Shown here piece after piece: positions 17,497-29,561 of a stretch of 36,581 bases of DNA (position 1 is its first letter; each line of letters begins with the position of its first letter). Under the pieces are notes generated by a model, which was given only the letters and a program-made list of their open reading frames with translations, had not been told where the DNA came from and ran no database searches. Position numbers and translations under genes: made by a program. The DNA comes from Gammaproteobacteria bacterium (GTDB lineage: Bacteria; Pseudomonadota; Gammaproteobacteria; Steroidobacterales; Woeseiaceae), in contig JAUHYO010000005.1 of the NCBI GenBank assembly GCA_030426325.1, forward strand, positions 1 to 36,581, written 5' to 3'.

Positions 17497-18696
17497 GTGA
17501 ATAAGCTAGCGTTGCTTGTGCTCGCAGCCCTGCTCCTGCCCGTCAGCGTGCAGGCGAAAACCAAGCCCGCCTACGAAATCCCGACCTTGCCAGAAAAAGA
17601 GGATGAGGAAAGCCTCTGGGAATCAGCTAGCAAACATGAAATGCGTCTGCGCAACAGCGGCACTGTTTTCCGCGACCGGGAGATAGAGGCATACCTTGAA
17701 TCACTCGCTGATCGACTGATCGGGGATCGGCTGGATCACCTCGGTATTGAACTCGATTTCATGCTGGTTGCCGAACCCACACTTAATGGTTGGGTGTATC
17801 CGTACGGCACGGTGGGTCTGCATACCGGTCTGCTGGTGCGCATGGACAACGAAGCGCAACTAGCGGCCATTGTTGCGCATGAGGTGTCGCACTTTATGCA
17901 ACGGCATACCTATCGCGAAATGCTCGATGGGAAAAAACAGTCGGTGCTTGGCAAGGGGCTCGGTTTCCTGGCGTCGGCGGCATTGGCTCGAGAGACCGGA
18001 ACGTTCGACAAAGGGGTGATGGATTTTACCGGCGAACTTTGGAGCAATCTTGCGACCAGCGGTTATTCGAAGAAAAATGAATACGTAGCCGATGAGGAAG
18101 GTCTGGATTTGATGGGGTATGCCGGGCTTTCGATAGATGAATCAATACCGGCGTTTCATCGGCTGGCGGAAAACGAAGCCTACGGAGCTGGCGACCCGCG
18201 AAAAATGTGGAGTAGTCATCCGCGCCTTGAGGATCGAATCAGCAACCTGCAGAAAGAAATCAAGAAGAAGAAACGAAAAAAGGGACACGAGCAGGGAACG
18301 GTTCCGGAATCGGTGCAATACTATAAAGCCATCGCGCCGGCGCTGATGATAAACGCGAATCTCGATATTCGTGAGCAGCAGTACGAGCGGGCGAGAGACG
18401 CATTGGACAAATATATCCAGGCGATTCCAGACAGCCCGGATGCTCATTTTCTACGGGGCGAGTCGTATCGCATGCAGTCCATGCGCGGTTCCGAATTAAG
18501 CGAGGCTGTCGCCGCGTACCGTGAAGCGTTGTTGCACGACTCGGCTTATGCAGATGCCTACCGCGAAATTGGCATGGCGATGCGTGTTACGAAGAATCGC
18601 GGCGAAGCGATTGCGGCGTTCGAAAAATACCTTGAGATTGCACCGGAAGCGCCGGACGCTGGTATCGTCCGCGGCTACCTGGAGGGATTGCAGTGA
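17497..18696 (+). CDS. M48 family metallopeptidase with C-terminal TPR-like region
   Basis: Signal peptide; HExxH in LAAIVAHEVSHFMQRH; downstream Glu-containing NEYVADEEGLDLMGYAG; TPR-like repeats in the C-terminal third. Confidence 0.9.
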   Translation: MNKLALLVLAALLLPVSVQAKTKPAYEIPTLPEKEDEESLWESASKHEMRLRNSGTVFRDREIEAYLESLADRLIGDRLDHLGIELDFMLVAEPTLNGWVYPYGTVGLHTGLLVRMDNEAQLAAIVAHEVSHFMQRHTYREMLDGKKQSVLGKGLGFLASAALARETGTFDKGVMDFTGELWSNLATSGYSKKNEYVADEEGLDLMGYAGLSIDESIPAFHRLAENEAYGAGDPRKMWSSHPRLEDRISNLQKEIKKKKRKKGHEQGTVPESVQYYKAIAPALMINANLDIREQQYERARDALDKYIQAIPDSPDAHFLRGESYRMQSMRGSELSEAVAAYREALLHDSAYADAYREIGMAMRVTKNRGEAIAAFEKYLEIAPEAPDAGIVRGYLEGLQ

Positions 18697-19388
18697 GGAT
18701 TGCGCGCCTGCTGATTATTCCGCTCGTACTACTGCTGGCGCCGAGCATATTCGCGGCAGACAAGGATCAAGCCTTCACGACGGATAAGCGGGATTTCAAA
18801 AAGCGGTTCGCGACTATTGCGTTGTCCCCGGTGGACGCGGACCCGCTATTTAATATGCCGGACTCAGTAGCCAAGATCGTCGAAGAAGAAATCACCAAGC
18901 GCTTGCAGAGACGTGGTTACAACGTCTTACCCTCATCGGTGCTTGCAGGTATCCGTTCCACCATGGAAGCCCAGGTGGGCGGTACTACGAATGCGGAAAC
19001 GGGTGAAACCGATGCCGCGAGATTGCAGGCAGTGCGCAGTCATGCGTTGCGCGAACTCTGGTTGCAGCATCAATTTGACGGGGTTGCGACGATTCGTATT
19101 TCAACCACTACCGCGCAGTTTGCGAAAAGTAAGGCCGAGTGGGATGGTGTTACCCAGAAAGTCGAAAGTGAGGGACGTGACAAGGGCTATGGTGGTGGCA
19201 TCGTTGCGTCTTCTATTTCATTTGCGGTATTCGATGAGGCCATGCGGGTACAGTACGTTTATTATGGCGGGCTCGAACTCCTGCAAATGCGTGTAGAGGC
19301 GCAGTTGTTGCCGGTCCCAGCCGATCAGTACTTTCTCGACGAGAAACGAATCCGCAAAGCCGCGCAGATAGCGGTGTCCCCGATCTAG
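18693..19388 (+). CDS. secreted protein of unknown function (231 aa)
   Basis: GTG start overlaps the stop of the M48 gene (GTGA). Signal peptide MRIARLLIIPLVLLLAPSIFA. Confidence 0.7.
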   Translation: MRIARLLIIPLVLLLAPSIFAADKDQAFTTDKRDFKKRFATIALSPVDADPLFNMPDSVAKIVEEEITKRLQRRGYNVLPSSVLAGIRSTMEAQVGGTTNAETGETDAARLQAVRSHALRELWLQHQFDGVATIRISTTTAQFAKSKAEWDGVTQKVESEGRDKGYGGGIVASSISFAVFDEAMRVQYVYYGGLELLQMRVEAQLLPVPADQYFLDEKRIRKAAQIAVSPI

Positions 19389-19436
19389 GACATTCAATAT
19401 CTGATCAATCGCCGTTCAGCATCGCTTCAGGATCGT

Positions 19437-19455
19437 TGTGGCCAGATAGGCCACA
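19437..19455. promoter_or_regulatory. inverted repeat TGTGGCC-AGATA-GGCCACA just upstream of the OM beta-barrel gene
   Basis: Perfect 7-bp arms, 5-nt spacer, ending about 17 nt before the start codon; no T-tract follows. Confidence 0.45.
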
Positions 19456-19472
19456 CGACTTGAAGGAGAACG

Positions 19473-20030
19473 ATGATGATCCGAACGACGACGACACTGG
19501 TAGCCGCAGCGTTACTGACAACCGCAATGCCACTAACCGCACAAGCACATCCGGATGCCTATGTTGGTGCGAGTATTGGTAACGCGCGCCTCGACGATGA
19601 TTTCGATGGCTTCGGCATTGATACCGACACCAACGCGTATCGATTATTCGGTGGCATTCAGCTCGGCAAAGCCCTGGGTATCGAGGCGGGCTACCTGAAT
19701 TTCGGCGACTTCACCGAAACCGTCGACCTGGGCGGACTGCTGTCGCGCACCGACATCAGTGGCGATGGCTGGACGCTCGGCGGCACGCTGTCTCTACCGC
19801 TGTCGAACAACCTGTCGATCTTCGGCAAGGGCGGCGTTTTCTTCTGGGATGCCGACATCACGATTGACGGGTTTTCGATCGATACTCCTGGCGATGAAAA
19901 TCCGTACTGGGGTGGTGGCCTGAAGCTCGACCTCGGCGATAACTTTTCGCTGCTTGGCGACTGGACGGTCTATGAGTTCGATGTGCTGGAGACGGATGTC
20001 ATATCCATCGGCTTCAACTATCGATTCTAG
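19473..20030 (+). CDS. small outer-membrane beta-barrel (OmpA-like/OMP_b-brl) protein
   Basis: Signal peptide ending AQA; AYVGASIGNARLDDDFDGF...YRLFGGIQLGKALGIEAGYLNFGDF; C-terminal strand ISIGFNYRF ending in Phe; SD AAGGAG. Confidence 0.88.
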   Translation: MMIRTTTTLVAAALLTTAMPLTAQAHPDAYVGASIGNARLDDDFDGFGIDTDTNAYRLFGGIQLGKALGIEAGYLNFGDFTETVDLGGLLSRTDISGDGWTLGGTLSLPLSNNLSIFGKGGVFFWDADITIDGFSIDTPGDENPYWGGGLKLDLGDNFSLLGDWTVYEFDVLETDVISIGFNYRF

Positions 20031-20140
20031 GCCGCTTGCGCCAGATTCGTTGTGTTTTAGCAACACTTTCAACTTTTCCCTGCGCGACGCGAAAGTCCTT
20101 TACTGGAAGAACTTTTAATAGGTACTACAGTCAATATAAG

Positions 20141-20157
20141 GGCGGTCACAAACCGCC
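20141..20157 (+). other. short stem-loop GGCGGT-CACAA-ACCGCC in the leader of the TonB-dependent receptor gene
   Basis: Perfect 6-bp arms, with a T5 run a few bases downstream, 54 nt before the start codon. Confidence 0.35.
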
Positions 20158-20210
20158 TGTGTCGTGTTTTTGCAACGTTCTTCACATTGATCGATTGAAG
20201 GGGAAAAGAC

Positions 20211-22832
20211 ATGAAAAGGTATACATCGATAGCGTCGATGCTTGTGCCCATCGTCGTTATGAATCTGACCTTCCTGCCGGCGCAGCCTGCGCTCGCACAA
20301 GACAATCAGGTCGAGGAGGTCATTGTCACCGGGTCTCGAATTGGGCGAGCCTCCGACTTTGAAAGCCCATCGCCAATTACGACAGTTGACCGCGAGTACA
20401 TCGACAACTCCGGCTACCTGAATCTTCAGCAAATTCTCGAGAAAATCCCGGCCACGGGTAATGGTACGTTTTCTACCCGCGGCAACAATCAGGACTCCAC
20501 GGCAAACGGATCGTCGGCTGTCAGTCTTCGCGGCCTGGGCGCCGATGCGACACTGGTGCTCGTCAACGGTCGCCGGGTCGCCATCGGTTCATTTGCGGAA
20601 AGCGTCACGACGAACTTCGTGGACATCAACAGCATCCCGGTAGCGGCGATTGAGCGCGTTGAGATCCTTAAGGACGGTGCATCCGCCGTTTACGGTTCCG
20701 ACGCCGTCGCCGGCGTGGTCAATATCGTCCTTCGAAATAATTTCGAAGGGCTTGAGTTCACGCTGGGTTACGGCGACACATCCGAAACAGACAGTGCCGA
20801 GACAACATTTTCTGCCATGTGGGGCACGGGTGGCGACGATGGCAATGTCACGATGATTTTCGACTACTTCCAGAATGACTCGTTGTTTAACTACGAACGA
20901 CCGAAGCTTGCAACAGCTGACCAATCGTTCCGCGGCGGTCAGGACTTTCGTTCATCGCGCGGGTTCCCCGGAACCTTCATAGTTGATGGTACGACCATGG
21001 TTGATCCAACCTGTCCGCCGGATCGCGACGTTGGCGTCTGCGTATTCGACTACGGTCCATTCAACGTGCTGGTGCCCGAATCCGAGCGAACCGGTTTGAT
21101 TTTGCTCGGCAGCAGAAACCTGGGTTCGGATGTTGAGCTGTTTACGGAAATTGCGGTGCAGCACAACACGTCCATCGCCCAGGGCGCACCAACGCCTCTG
21201 GATGATTCGGCTGGCCTCACTGTTCCGGTAACACATCCGAACAACCCGTTTCCCGGTGCAATCAATCCGATCGAGGTATTTCGCTTCCGACCGGTGGATG
21301 CGGGTCCACGGCAATGGAGTATTGAGAGCGACAACCTGCGCATGCTGTTAGGTCTGCGCGGCGAGATTAATGACTGGAGCTGGGAGATTGCAGGTTCTCG
21401 CGGCCGCAGCGAATCGCTGCAAACCGGTGACCGCTCGCAGGGATGGGTACGAACGGATTTTCTGCAGATGGAAATCGACGCGGGAAATTACAACATCTTC
21501 GGTACCACCTTTAATTCGGACGATGTGCTTGATCGCATACGCACCAGCCTCGTTCGCCAGGGAAGCTCGGACCTGAAAACCATTGACGCGACGATCTCGG
21601 GCGAAGTCTTCGACATGTCGTCCGGACCTGTGTTGATGGCGGCGGGCCTTGAATATCGCGAAGAAAGCGTGTCCGACGTTCCCGACGATCAGTTCCAGCG
21701 TGGCCTGATTTTTGGCACGGAGTCGGTATCCGCTGCAGCGGCCCGCGACAACTGGTCGGCCTTTGTCGAGTTCTCGGTGCCCTTGCTCGAAAATCTCGAA
21801 CTGCAGGTCGCCGGACGCTTTGACGACTACAGCGATTTCGGCAATACGACGAACCCGAAGGTCGCCGCACGCTGGGATATCAACGAGATGATCGCTGTGC
21901 GCGGTTCCTGGGGGCAGGGCTTCCGTGCCCCGTCACTTGCACAGATCGGTCTCGGTCCTTCCCAGGAGTCACTGTTCTTTGCCGATACTTTTGGCTGTGC
22001 GGTGAATCCTACGTACTGTGCAACGACCGACTACACGGTGATCTTCTCGGGCAACCCGGACCTCGAAGCAGAAGAATCTGAAACCTTTAACTTCGGCGTT
22101 TCCATCAGCCCGATGGAGGGGATGCAGGTGTCGCTGGATTACTGGGACATAACGCAGGAGAAGAAGATCGACGATGTACCGTTCGGCTTTCTGTACAACA
22201 GCTTCTGCAACAACCAGAACAGTACCGTCTGCGTACGCGGCACACCGCAGCCCGGTGAAGCACTCGGACCTCTACAATCGGTCAGCACGAGTTTCGTCAA
22301 TATCGGTGAGCAATCGGCAACCGGTATCGACCTGTCAGCGTCTTATACGGCTGATGTTGGTGCCGGTACCCTGGGTCTTAACCTCTACTATGCGTACCTG
22401 ATGGACTTCGATCGCGTGGAGCTGGACTCATCGGGCGCCAATTTCGTTACCCGATCGCTCGCGGGCGAGTATGAATATCCGGAGTCGCGCTGGTCACTGG
22501 GCGGCACTTACACGCTCGGGGATTGGGCCATCGCCTCGCAGCTGGACTATGTTGGTGAATTCGAGGATACGCCGGACATCGATTTTGATGGTGTCCTCGA
22601 CTACGATACCAACGTTTCGCGCACGGTTGATTCCTACCTGACCGTCAATGCCCAGGTCAGCTATTCGGGTTTCGAGAATACCCGGCTGATGTTCGGTGTC
22701 GACAACCTGTTCGACGAAGAGCCACCATTCGCAATCGGTGATGGTGATTCGGACCTGTACGGCTACGTGCAGAGTCAGCACAGCCCGCGCGGCATGTACT
22801 GGTATTTGCGCGCGAACTTTTCATACGAATAA
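20211..22832 (+). CDS. TonB-dependent receptor
   Basis: Signal peptide; TonB-box-like EEVIVTGSR; plug VSLRGLGADATLVLVNGRRVA...VERVEILKDGASAVYGSDAVAGVVNIVL; long barrel region, ending YWYLRANFSYE. Confidence 0.95.
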   Translation: MKRYTSIASMLVPIVVMNLTFLPAQPALAQDNQVEEVIVTGSRIGRASDFESPSPITTVDREYIDNSGYLNLQQILEKIPATGNGTFSTRGNNQDSTANGSSAVSLRGLGADATLVLVNGRRVAIGSFAESVTTNFVDINSIPVAAIERVEILKDGASAVYGSDAVAGVVNIVLRNNFEGLEFTLGYGDTSETDSAETTFSAMWGTGGDDGNVTMIFDYFQNDSLFNYERPKLATADQSFRGGQDFRSSRGFPGTFIVDGTTMVDPTCPPDRDVGVCVFDYGPFNVLVPESERTGLILLGSRNLGSDVELFTEIAVQHNTSIAQGAPTPLDDSAGLTVPVTHPNNPFPGAINPIEVFRFRPVDAGPRQWSIESDNLRMLLGLRGEINDWSWEIAGSRGRSESLQTGDRSQGWVRTDFLQMEIDAGNYNIFGTTFNSDDVLDRIRTSLVRQGSSDLKTIDATISGEVFDMSSGPVLMAAGLEYREESVSDVPDDQFQRGLIFGTESVSAAAARDNWSAFVEFSVPLLENLELQVAGRFDDYSDFGNTTNPKVAARWDINEMIAVRGSWGQGFRAPSLAQIGLGPSQESLFFADTFGCAVNPTYCATTDYTVIFSGNPDLEAEESETFNFGVSISPMEGMQVSLDYWDITQEKKIDDVPFGFLYNSFCNNQNSTVCVRGTPQPGEALGPLQSVSTSFVNIGEQSATGIDLSASYTADVGAGTLGLNLYYAYLMDFDRVELDSSGANFVTRSLAGEYEYPESRWSLGGTYTLGDWAIASQLDYVGEFEDTPDIDFDGVLDYDTNVSRTVDSYLTVNAQVSYSGFENTRLMFGVDNLFDEEPPFAIGDGDSDLYGYVQSQHSPRGMYWYLRANFSYE

Positions 22833-22852
22833 CGCGATACGGGCAGTACTAC

Positions 22853-22878
22853 GGGAGGCGCTTCGGCGCCTCCCTTTT

Positions 22879-22880
<2 letters not shown>
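22853..22880 (+). terminator. Rho-independent terminator after the TonB-dependent receptor gene
   Basis: GGGAGGCGC-TTCG-GCGCCTCCC followed by T6: 9-bp perfect stem with UUCG tetraloop. Overlaps the stop of the convergent fadH-like gene. Confidence 0.93.
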
Positions 22881-24963
<2,083 letters not shown>

Positions 24964-24987
24964 TCAGCGCAATGCTATGCTTAAGTT

Positions 24988-26385
24988 ATGAAACCCTGCC
25001 GAATAGTGAAAGTGCTGCTCGCCTGCCTGGTCCTGGCAACTGCACCCCTCGCGGCGACGGAGGGCACCGCAGTCGTTCTCGATCTGGAGGGCGCCATCGG
25101 CGTTGCGACCGCCGAATTCATCATCACTGGGATCGAGGATGCCGAGGAGCGCGATGCGACTTTGGTCATCATTCGTATGGACACGCCGGGCGGGCTGGTC
25201 AACTCCATGCGCGATATCGTGTCGGCGATACTGGGTTCCGATGTACCGGTGGTCACTTATGTGTCACCAGCCGGGGCGAGAGCCGACAGCGCCGGGACCT
25301 ACATACTCCTGGCCAGCCATGTCGCGGCCATGGCGCCAACGACGCACCTGGGTGCGGCGACACCCGTCTCGCTCAGTGGTGACGATGTTGGCGGCGGCGA
25401 CTCCGGTTCGGAAAATGATTCCGACCCCGGCGCCGGATCGGACGAAACGAAAAAGTCGGCACCGTCTGGATCGGCGATGGAGCGCAAGGTCATGAACGAT
25501 TCGATTGCCTATATTCGCGGGCTCGCCGAAGCGCATGGCCGAAATGCCGACTGGGCGGAAAAGGCTGTCACCGAGGCTGCGACGCTAACCGCGAACGAGG
25601 CCCTGGAGATGAACGTCATCGACGTGATCGCTGCGAACCGCGCCGAGCTTCTTAAAAAAATCAATGGCCGCGAAATCAAGGTAAACAATCAGAGCGTTAC
25701 GCTCAACACTGAGGCCTTGCTGATCGAAAAAATCGAGCCCAACTGGCGCATCAAGTTTCTGAGCACGATCGCCAGTCCCGAGATCCTGATGATTCTTATC
25801 ATGATCGGTGTTTACGGGCTGTGGTTCGAAGGCACCAACCCCGGCGCGATTGTTCCGGGTGTCGTCGGTGTTATCGCACTTTTGCTTGCTGCTTACGCGC
25901 TGCAGGTTCTGCCGGTCAATTACGCCGGGCTGGCGCTGATTGTCGTCGGCATCGCCCTGATCGTCGCCGAATCGTTCGTCCCGAGTTTCGGAGCGCTTGG
26001 CGTGGGTGGGATCGTTGCCTTTATTTTTGGCGGCATCATCATGTTCGACAGCGGCATACCCGGGTTCGGTATTTCAATCTCTTTTCTGGTTGGCTTTGCC
26101 CTGATTTCCGGCGTTTTTTTGCTGTGGATGGTTTCCTATCTCGTCAAGTTACGCCGGCGCGGTGCGGTTACCGGAATCGAAAATATCGTTGGTGGTACGG
26201 GCACGGCGATGGATTCGTTCTCAGGCGCAGGTCGCGTCTGGCTGGAGGGCGCACCGTGGTCCGCATTCAGCAGAGTACCCATCGATAAAGACCAGCAGGT
26301 CGTCGTAACCGCGGTTGACGGACTGATACTTGAAGTCGAACCCGTGCGAGCACCCGATGCCGCCGCCGCGGAACATCAAACTTAA
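24988..26385 (+). CDS. NfeD family protein with ClpP-like serine protease domain
   Basis: GTAVVLDLEGAIGVATAEFI, RMDTPGGLVNSMRDIV, SPAGARADSAGTYILLASHVAAMAPTTHLGAATPV; C-terminal multi-TM segment and NfeD beta-barrel-like tail. Confidence 0.92.
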   Translation: MKPCRIVKVLLACLVLATAPLAATEGTAVVLDLEGAIGVATAEFIITGIEDAEERDATLVIIRMDTPGGLVNSMRDIVSAILGSDVPVVTYVSPAGARADSAGTYILLASHVAAMAPTTHLGAATPVSLSGDDVGGGDSGSENDSDPGAGSDETKKSAPSGSAMERKVMNDSIAYIRGLAEAHGRNADWAEKAVTEAATLTANEALEMNVIDVIAANRAELLKKINGREIKVNNQSVTLNTEALLIEKIEPNWRIKFLSTIASPEILMILIMIGVYGLWFEGTNPGAIVPGVVGVIALLLAAYALQVLPVNYAGLALIVVGIALIVAESFVPSFGALGVGGIVAFIFGGIIMFDSGIPGFGISISFLVGFALISGVFLLWMVSYLVKLRRRGAVTGIENIVGGTGTAMDSFSGAGRVWLEGAPWSAFSRVPIDKDQQVVVTAVDGLILEVEPVRAPDAAAAEHQT

Positions 26386-26406
26386 AGACAACACCGGGGA
26401 ATACCA

Positions 26407-27174
26407 ATGACACTCATTCCATACGCGTCTGTTCTGATGCTAATCGTCGTCATCCTTTACAACACGATCAAGATTCTCAAGGAGTATGAGCGTGGCGTCA
26501 TACTGTTTCTTGGCCGATTCCAGAAGGTAAAGGGCCCCGGCCTGATTGTCCTGGTTCCGGGCTTGCAGAAAATGATCAAGGTGGACCTGCGTGTGGTTGT
26601 TCTGGATGTGCCCACGCAAGACGTCATTTCGCGTGACAACGTTTCAGTCAAGGTCAATGCTGTCATTTACTTCCGCGTCGTCGATCCGGAAAAAGCAGTG
26701 CTTCGCGTTGCCGATGTATTCGAGGCAACCAGCCAACTGTCGCAAACAACCTTGCGATCGGTTCTCGGCCAACATGAGCTCGACGACATGCTGGCAGAGC
26801 GTGACAAGCTGAATTTCGATATCCAGAAAATACTGGATCATCGCAGCGACGCCTGGGGCATCAAGGTCGAAAATGTTGAAATAAAGCACGTTGACCTGGA
26901 CGAGAGCATGATTCGCGCCATCGCCCAACAGGCGGAAGCGGAGCGAGCCAGGCGCGCGAAGGTTATCAATGCCGAGGGTGAAAAACAGGCCGCCAACATG
27001 CTGGCCGACGCTGCGCGAACGCTCGCTGGCGAGAAACAGGCGCTACAGCTTCGTTACCTGCAGACACTCAAGGAAATTGCCGGTGAGAAAACCAATACAA
27101 TCGTATTTCCGTTGCCGCTCGACCTGATCGAACCGTTAATGGCGCTGGGGAAATCGATCAAGGACGACCAATAG
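26407..27174 (+). CDS. slipin/stomatin-type SPFH domain protein
   Basis: [69 protein letters not shown]; follows nfeD, the usual partner gene. Confidence 0.93.
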   Translation: MTLIPYASVLMLIVVILYNTIKILKEYERGVILFLGRFQKVKGPGLIVLVPGLQKMIKVDLRVVVLDVPTQDVISRDNVSVKVNAVIYFRVVDPEKAVLRVADVFEATSQLSQTTLRSVLGQHELDDMLAERDKLNFDIQKILDHRSDAWGIKVENVEIKHVDLDESMIRAIAQQAEAERARRAKVINAEGEKQAANMLADAARTLAGEKQALQLRYLQTLKEIAGEKTNTIVFPLPLDLIEPLMALGKSIKDDQ

Positions 27175-27634
27175 CCAGCCGCGCCGCCCGTCGCTCGTCC
27201 GCTGCCACAAAGCGCCGATGTTCCACCGCCGTCTTCGGCAGCACCGGCGGTACCTCGGTTGGTTTGCCGTCATCGTCGAGCGCCACAAACGTCAAATACG
27301 CCGATACCACGTGACGCCGGTCTCCCTGAAAGCTGTTCTCGGCAGCAACGTGCACGCCGATTTCCATTGAGCTCCGCCAGGAGCGGTTGACGGATGCCTT
27401 TACCACCAGTGTTTCACCGGTGTGTGCCGGTGCGAGGAATGTAAGGCTGTCAACGGCCACCGTGACGCAGGAGCGGCCACTGTGTCGCTCGGCGACGATC
27501 AGTGCGGTGCGATCACACAAGCCCATGACCAGCCCGCCGAACACGGTGTGCTTTGAGTTCAGATCGTTCGGGAATATCTTGTAGACGTTTTGCTCGACGG
27601 CGGTTTCAGCCGGTTGTTTTCCTGTCTTCGTCAT
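27158..27634 (-). CDS. hotdog-fold acyl-CoA thioesterase
   Basis: [33 protein letters not shown]...[28 protein letters not shown]. Confidence 0.88.
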   Translation of the reverse strand: MTKTGKQPAETAVEQNVYKIFPNDLNSKHTVFGGLVMGLCDRTALIVAERHSGRSCVTVAVDSLTFLAPAHTGETLVVKASVNRSWRSSMEIGVHVAAENSFQGDRRHVVSAYLTFVALDDDGKPTEVPPVLPKTAVEHRRFVAADERRAARLAIGRP

Positions 27635-29523
27635 TGGTCGATCCTGTTGAGTGCGTAGCGGACGAGGCGTCGGAGTACTTTAGGGCCAAGTCCGGAGGCG
27701 TCAGCGAGTCCGATGCGTTCGATCGCTGCATTATTCGCCGGCAGTGCGCGGGTGTTCATTGCTGCGAGGAATGCCCGCAACTTTGACGATGTCGTGGCGG
27801 TATTCGATTGCAGCCATTCGAGTGCCTTAATCAGCTGCTGTTCATCGGCGGTTAGTACTGACCCCAACGGGTAGTCGGGGAAATGGGCCTTAAACTCCGG
27901 CTGTCGGAACACGGCCTGCAGGGCATCTAATGAGTTGGCGGTCGAACCCTCGCTCAGTTGATGCTCTCTGGGAAGTTTTCCCGCCTGTTTCGCCTCAGCC
28001 ATCAGGGCGGGTTGAAAAGCCGAATCCGCGATTCGCAACATCGCGTCGATGACCTCGGCGTCCGTTCGTCCGCGCGTTGCGGCGATGCCGTACTCAGTCA
28101 CGAAAATATCGCGATGATGGCGCGGCACGGTTGCCGACCCATATGACCAGCGAATATTTGACTCCGCGGCGCCCTTTTTCGTACGGCTGGCGCGCAGCAT
28201 CAGAATGGAATGTGCATCGTCCAAAGACTGCGCCATCGACACAAAATCAAACTGACCGCCGACGCCGCTGACGACGCGGCCATCACTCAATGTGTCCGAT
28301 ACGGCCTCACCCAGCAGCGTCGCCATCATGGTCTCGTTGATGAGCCGTGCGTTCTGCCGCTGCCGCCGCTTCCGGTCTTCGTCACCGAACAGTGTGTTGA
28401 CGTAGGAAATGCGCGTCATGTTGATTCGCCGACGTCTCTTCGGCGGCATCTCGTTCAGCGCGTCGTAAAACATCCTGGAACCAACAAAGAACCCCGCATG
28501 AACTAGCGTGTCATCCTCATCGTCCGCTGGCCGTTTGATCAGGCCACGCTGGAACAGGGCGAGCACGGCATCGCTTAACAATTCCGTCGATGCGTAGAGT
28601 CCCTTGTCGAACGGTGCATCCTCAATCGGCAACCTTGTCCTTGCAGTTGTTCCTGTGCCGCCGGGCAGGGCATCAAGAACCCGGCGAAATACATCCGGCG
28701 ATTCGTGCCGCAGCGACAGGCAGTGCGCGACCGCATCGCTCAGCGAGCCGATGCCGAGCTGCAGCGTTCCGCCATCCGGAATCAGGCTCGCGACGTGCAT
28801 GGCGGTCGCATAGTCGGCGGGTGTCACGGCACGATTCAGCAGGCCGAATGGCGGATACTGGCAGTCATCGCTGTCAAGAATAAGGTCGAAACAATCCGCA
28901 TTGAGCTCGGAATCGCCGAACATGTAGGGCATGTGCCGGTTGACCTGGCCAACCATTGCAACGGGAGATCCGGCACGACGTTTTGCCTCCAGTTTTGGCA
29001 GCAGATCCAGTGTGATTTCGGGGTTCGAGCTGAGGCTGTAATGGCCCGTCGCCTCCGCGGACGTCGCCACCAGTTGCGCGACCACATTGACGCCGAGTGC
29101 CATCAGCTCATCAACGACCTGGCTGTAATTGATGCTCGTGTAATTCTGTTGCGCGATGGGATTCTGAAGGTATGCACCTGGTCGAAGATAGAATTCCCGG
29201 ACCGTGATGTTCGGCGGCAGGCTGTTCTCCGCAATGGCTTTGACATAGATCGGCGTCGGCCAGTCGGCGTACAGGCGTTTAACCAGCGGATCGATGAAGT
29301 TTGATTGCAGCTCGTTCGAGCCTTTTGGCGTCGTAAGCGTCAGGCCGGTAAATACCGTCAGAGATATCGACGGGTCTGCCGCTGCCCGCGAATACAAGGC
29401 GTCGACAATGTGTGTTGCCTTGCCGACGCCGATCGGCAGCCCGAGCACGACGGTCTTGTCGAGCATTGCAATAAGTCTGTCCGCGAGCTCGGAAGCGGAT
29501 TCGAAGGATAGCGGTCGTGGCAT
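27631..29523 (-). CDS. acetyl-CoA hydrolase/transferase family protein
   Basis: CoA-transferase-like sequence: LPIGVGKATHIVDALYSRAA, GGTLQLGIGSLSDAVAHCLSLR, FVTEYGIAATRGRTDAEVIDAMLRIAD. 4-bp ATGA overlap with the thioesterase gene. Confidence 0.88.
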   Translation of the reverse strand: MPRPLSFESASELADRLIAMLDKTVVLGLPIGVGKATHIVDALYSRAAADPSISLTVFTGLTLTTPKGSNELQSNFIDPLVKRLYADWPTPIYVKAIAENSLPPNITVREFYLRPGAYLQNPIAQQNYTSINYSQVVDELMALGVNVVAQLVATSAEATGHYSLSSNPEITLDLLPKLEAKRRAGSPVAMVGQVNRHMPYMFGDSELNADCFDLILDSDDCQYPPFGLLNRAVTPADYATAMHVASLIPDGGTLQLGIGSLSDAVAHCLSLRHESPDVFRRVLDALPGGTGTTARTRLPIEDAPFDKGLYASTELLSDAVLALFQRGLIKRPADDEDDTLVHAGFFVGSRMFYDALNEMPPKRRRRINMTRISYVNTLFGDEDRKRRQRQNARLINETMMATLLGEAVSDTLSDGRVVSGVGGQFDFVSMAQSLDDAHSILMLRASRTKKGAAESNIRWSYGSATVPRHHRDIFVTEYGIAATRGRTDAEVIDAMLRIADSAFQPALMAEAKQAGKLPREHQLSEGSTANSLDALQAVFRQPEFKAHFPDYPLGSVLTADEQQLIKALEWLQSNTATTSSKLRAFLAAMNTRALPANNAAIERIGLADASGLGPKVLRRLVRYALNRIDQ

Positions 29524-29561
29524 CGGGCAAGCTTAGCAAGCCTGCCGTCTCAGGTCGTCTT

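Noticed and set aside
18245-18300. Lys-rich low-complexity stretch (KKEIKKKKRKKGHE) as a possible separate element
   Set aside because: It is in frame inside the M48 protein, a linker between peptidase and TPR regions.
28705-29304. 199-aa plus-strand ORF opposite the acetyl-CoA hydrolase gene
   Set aside because: Antisense shadow of a supported gene.
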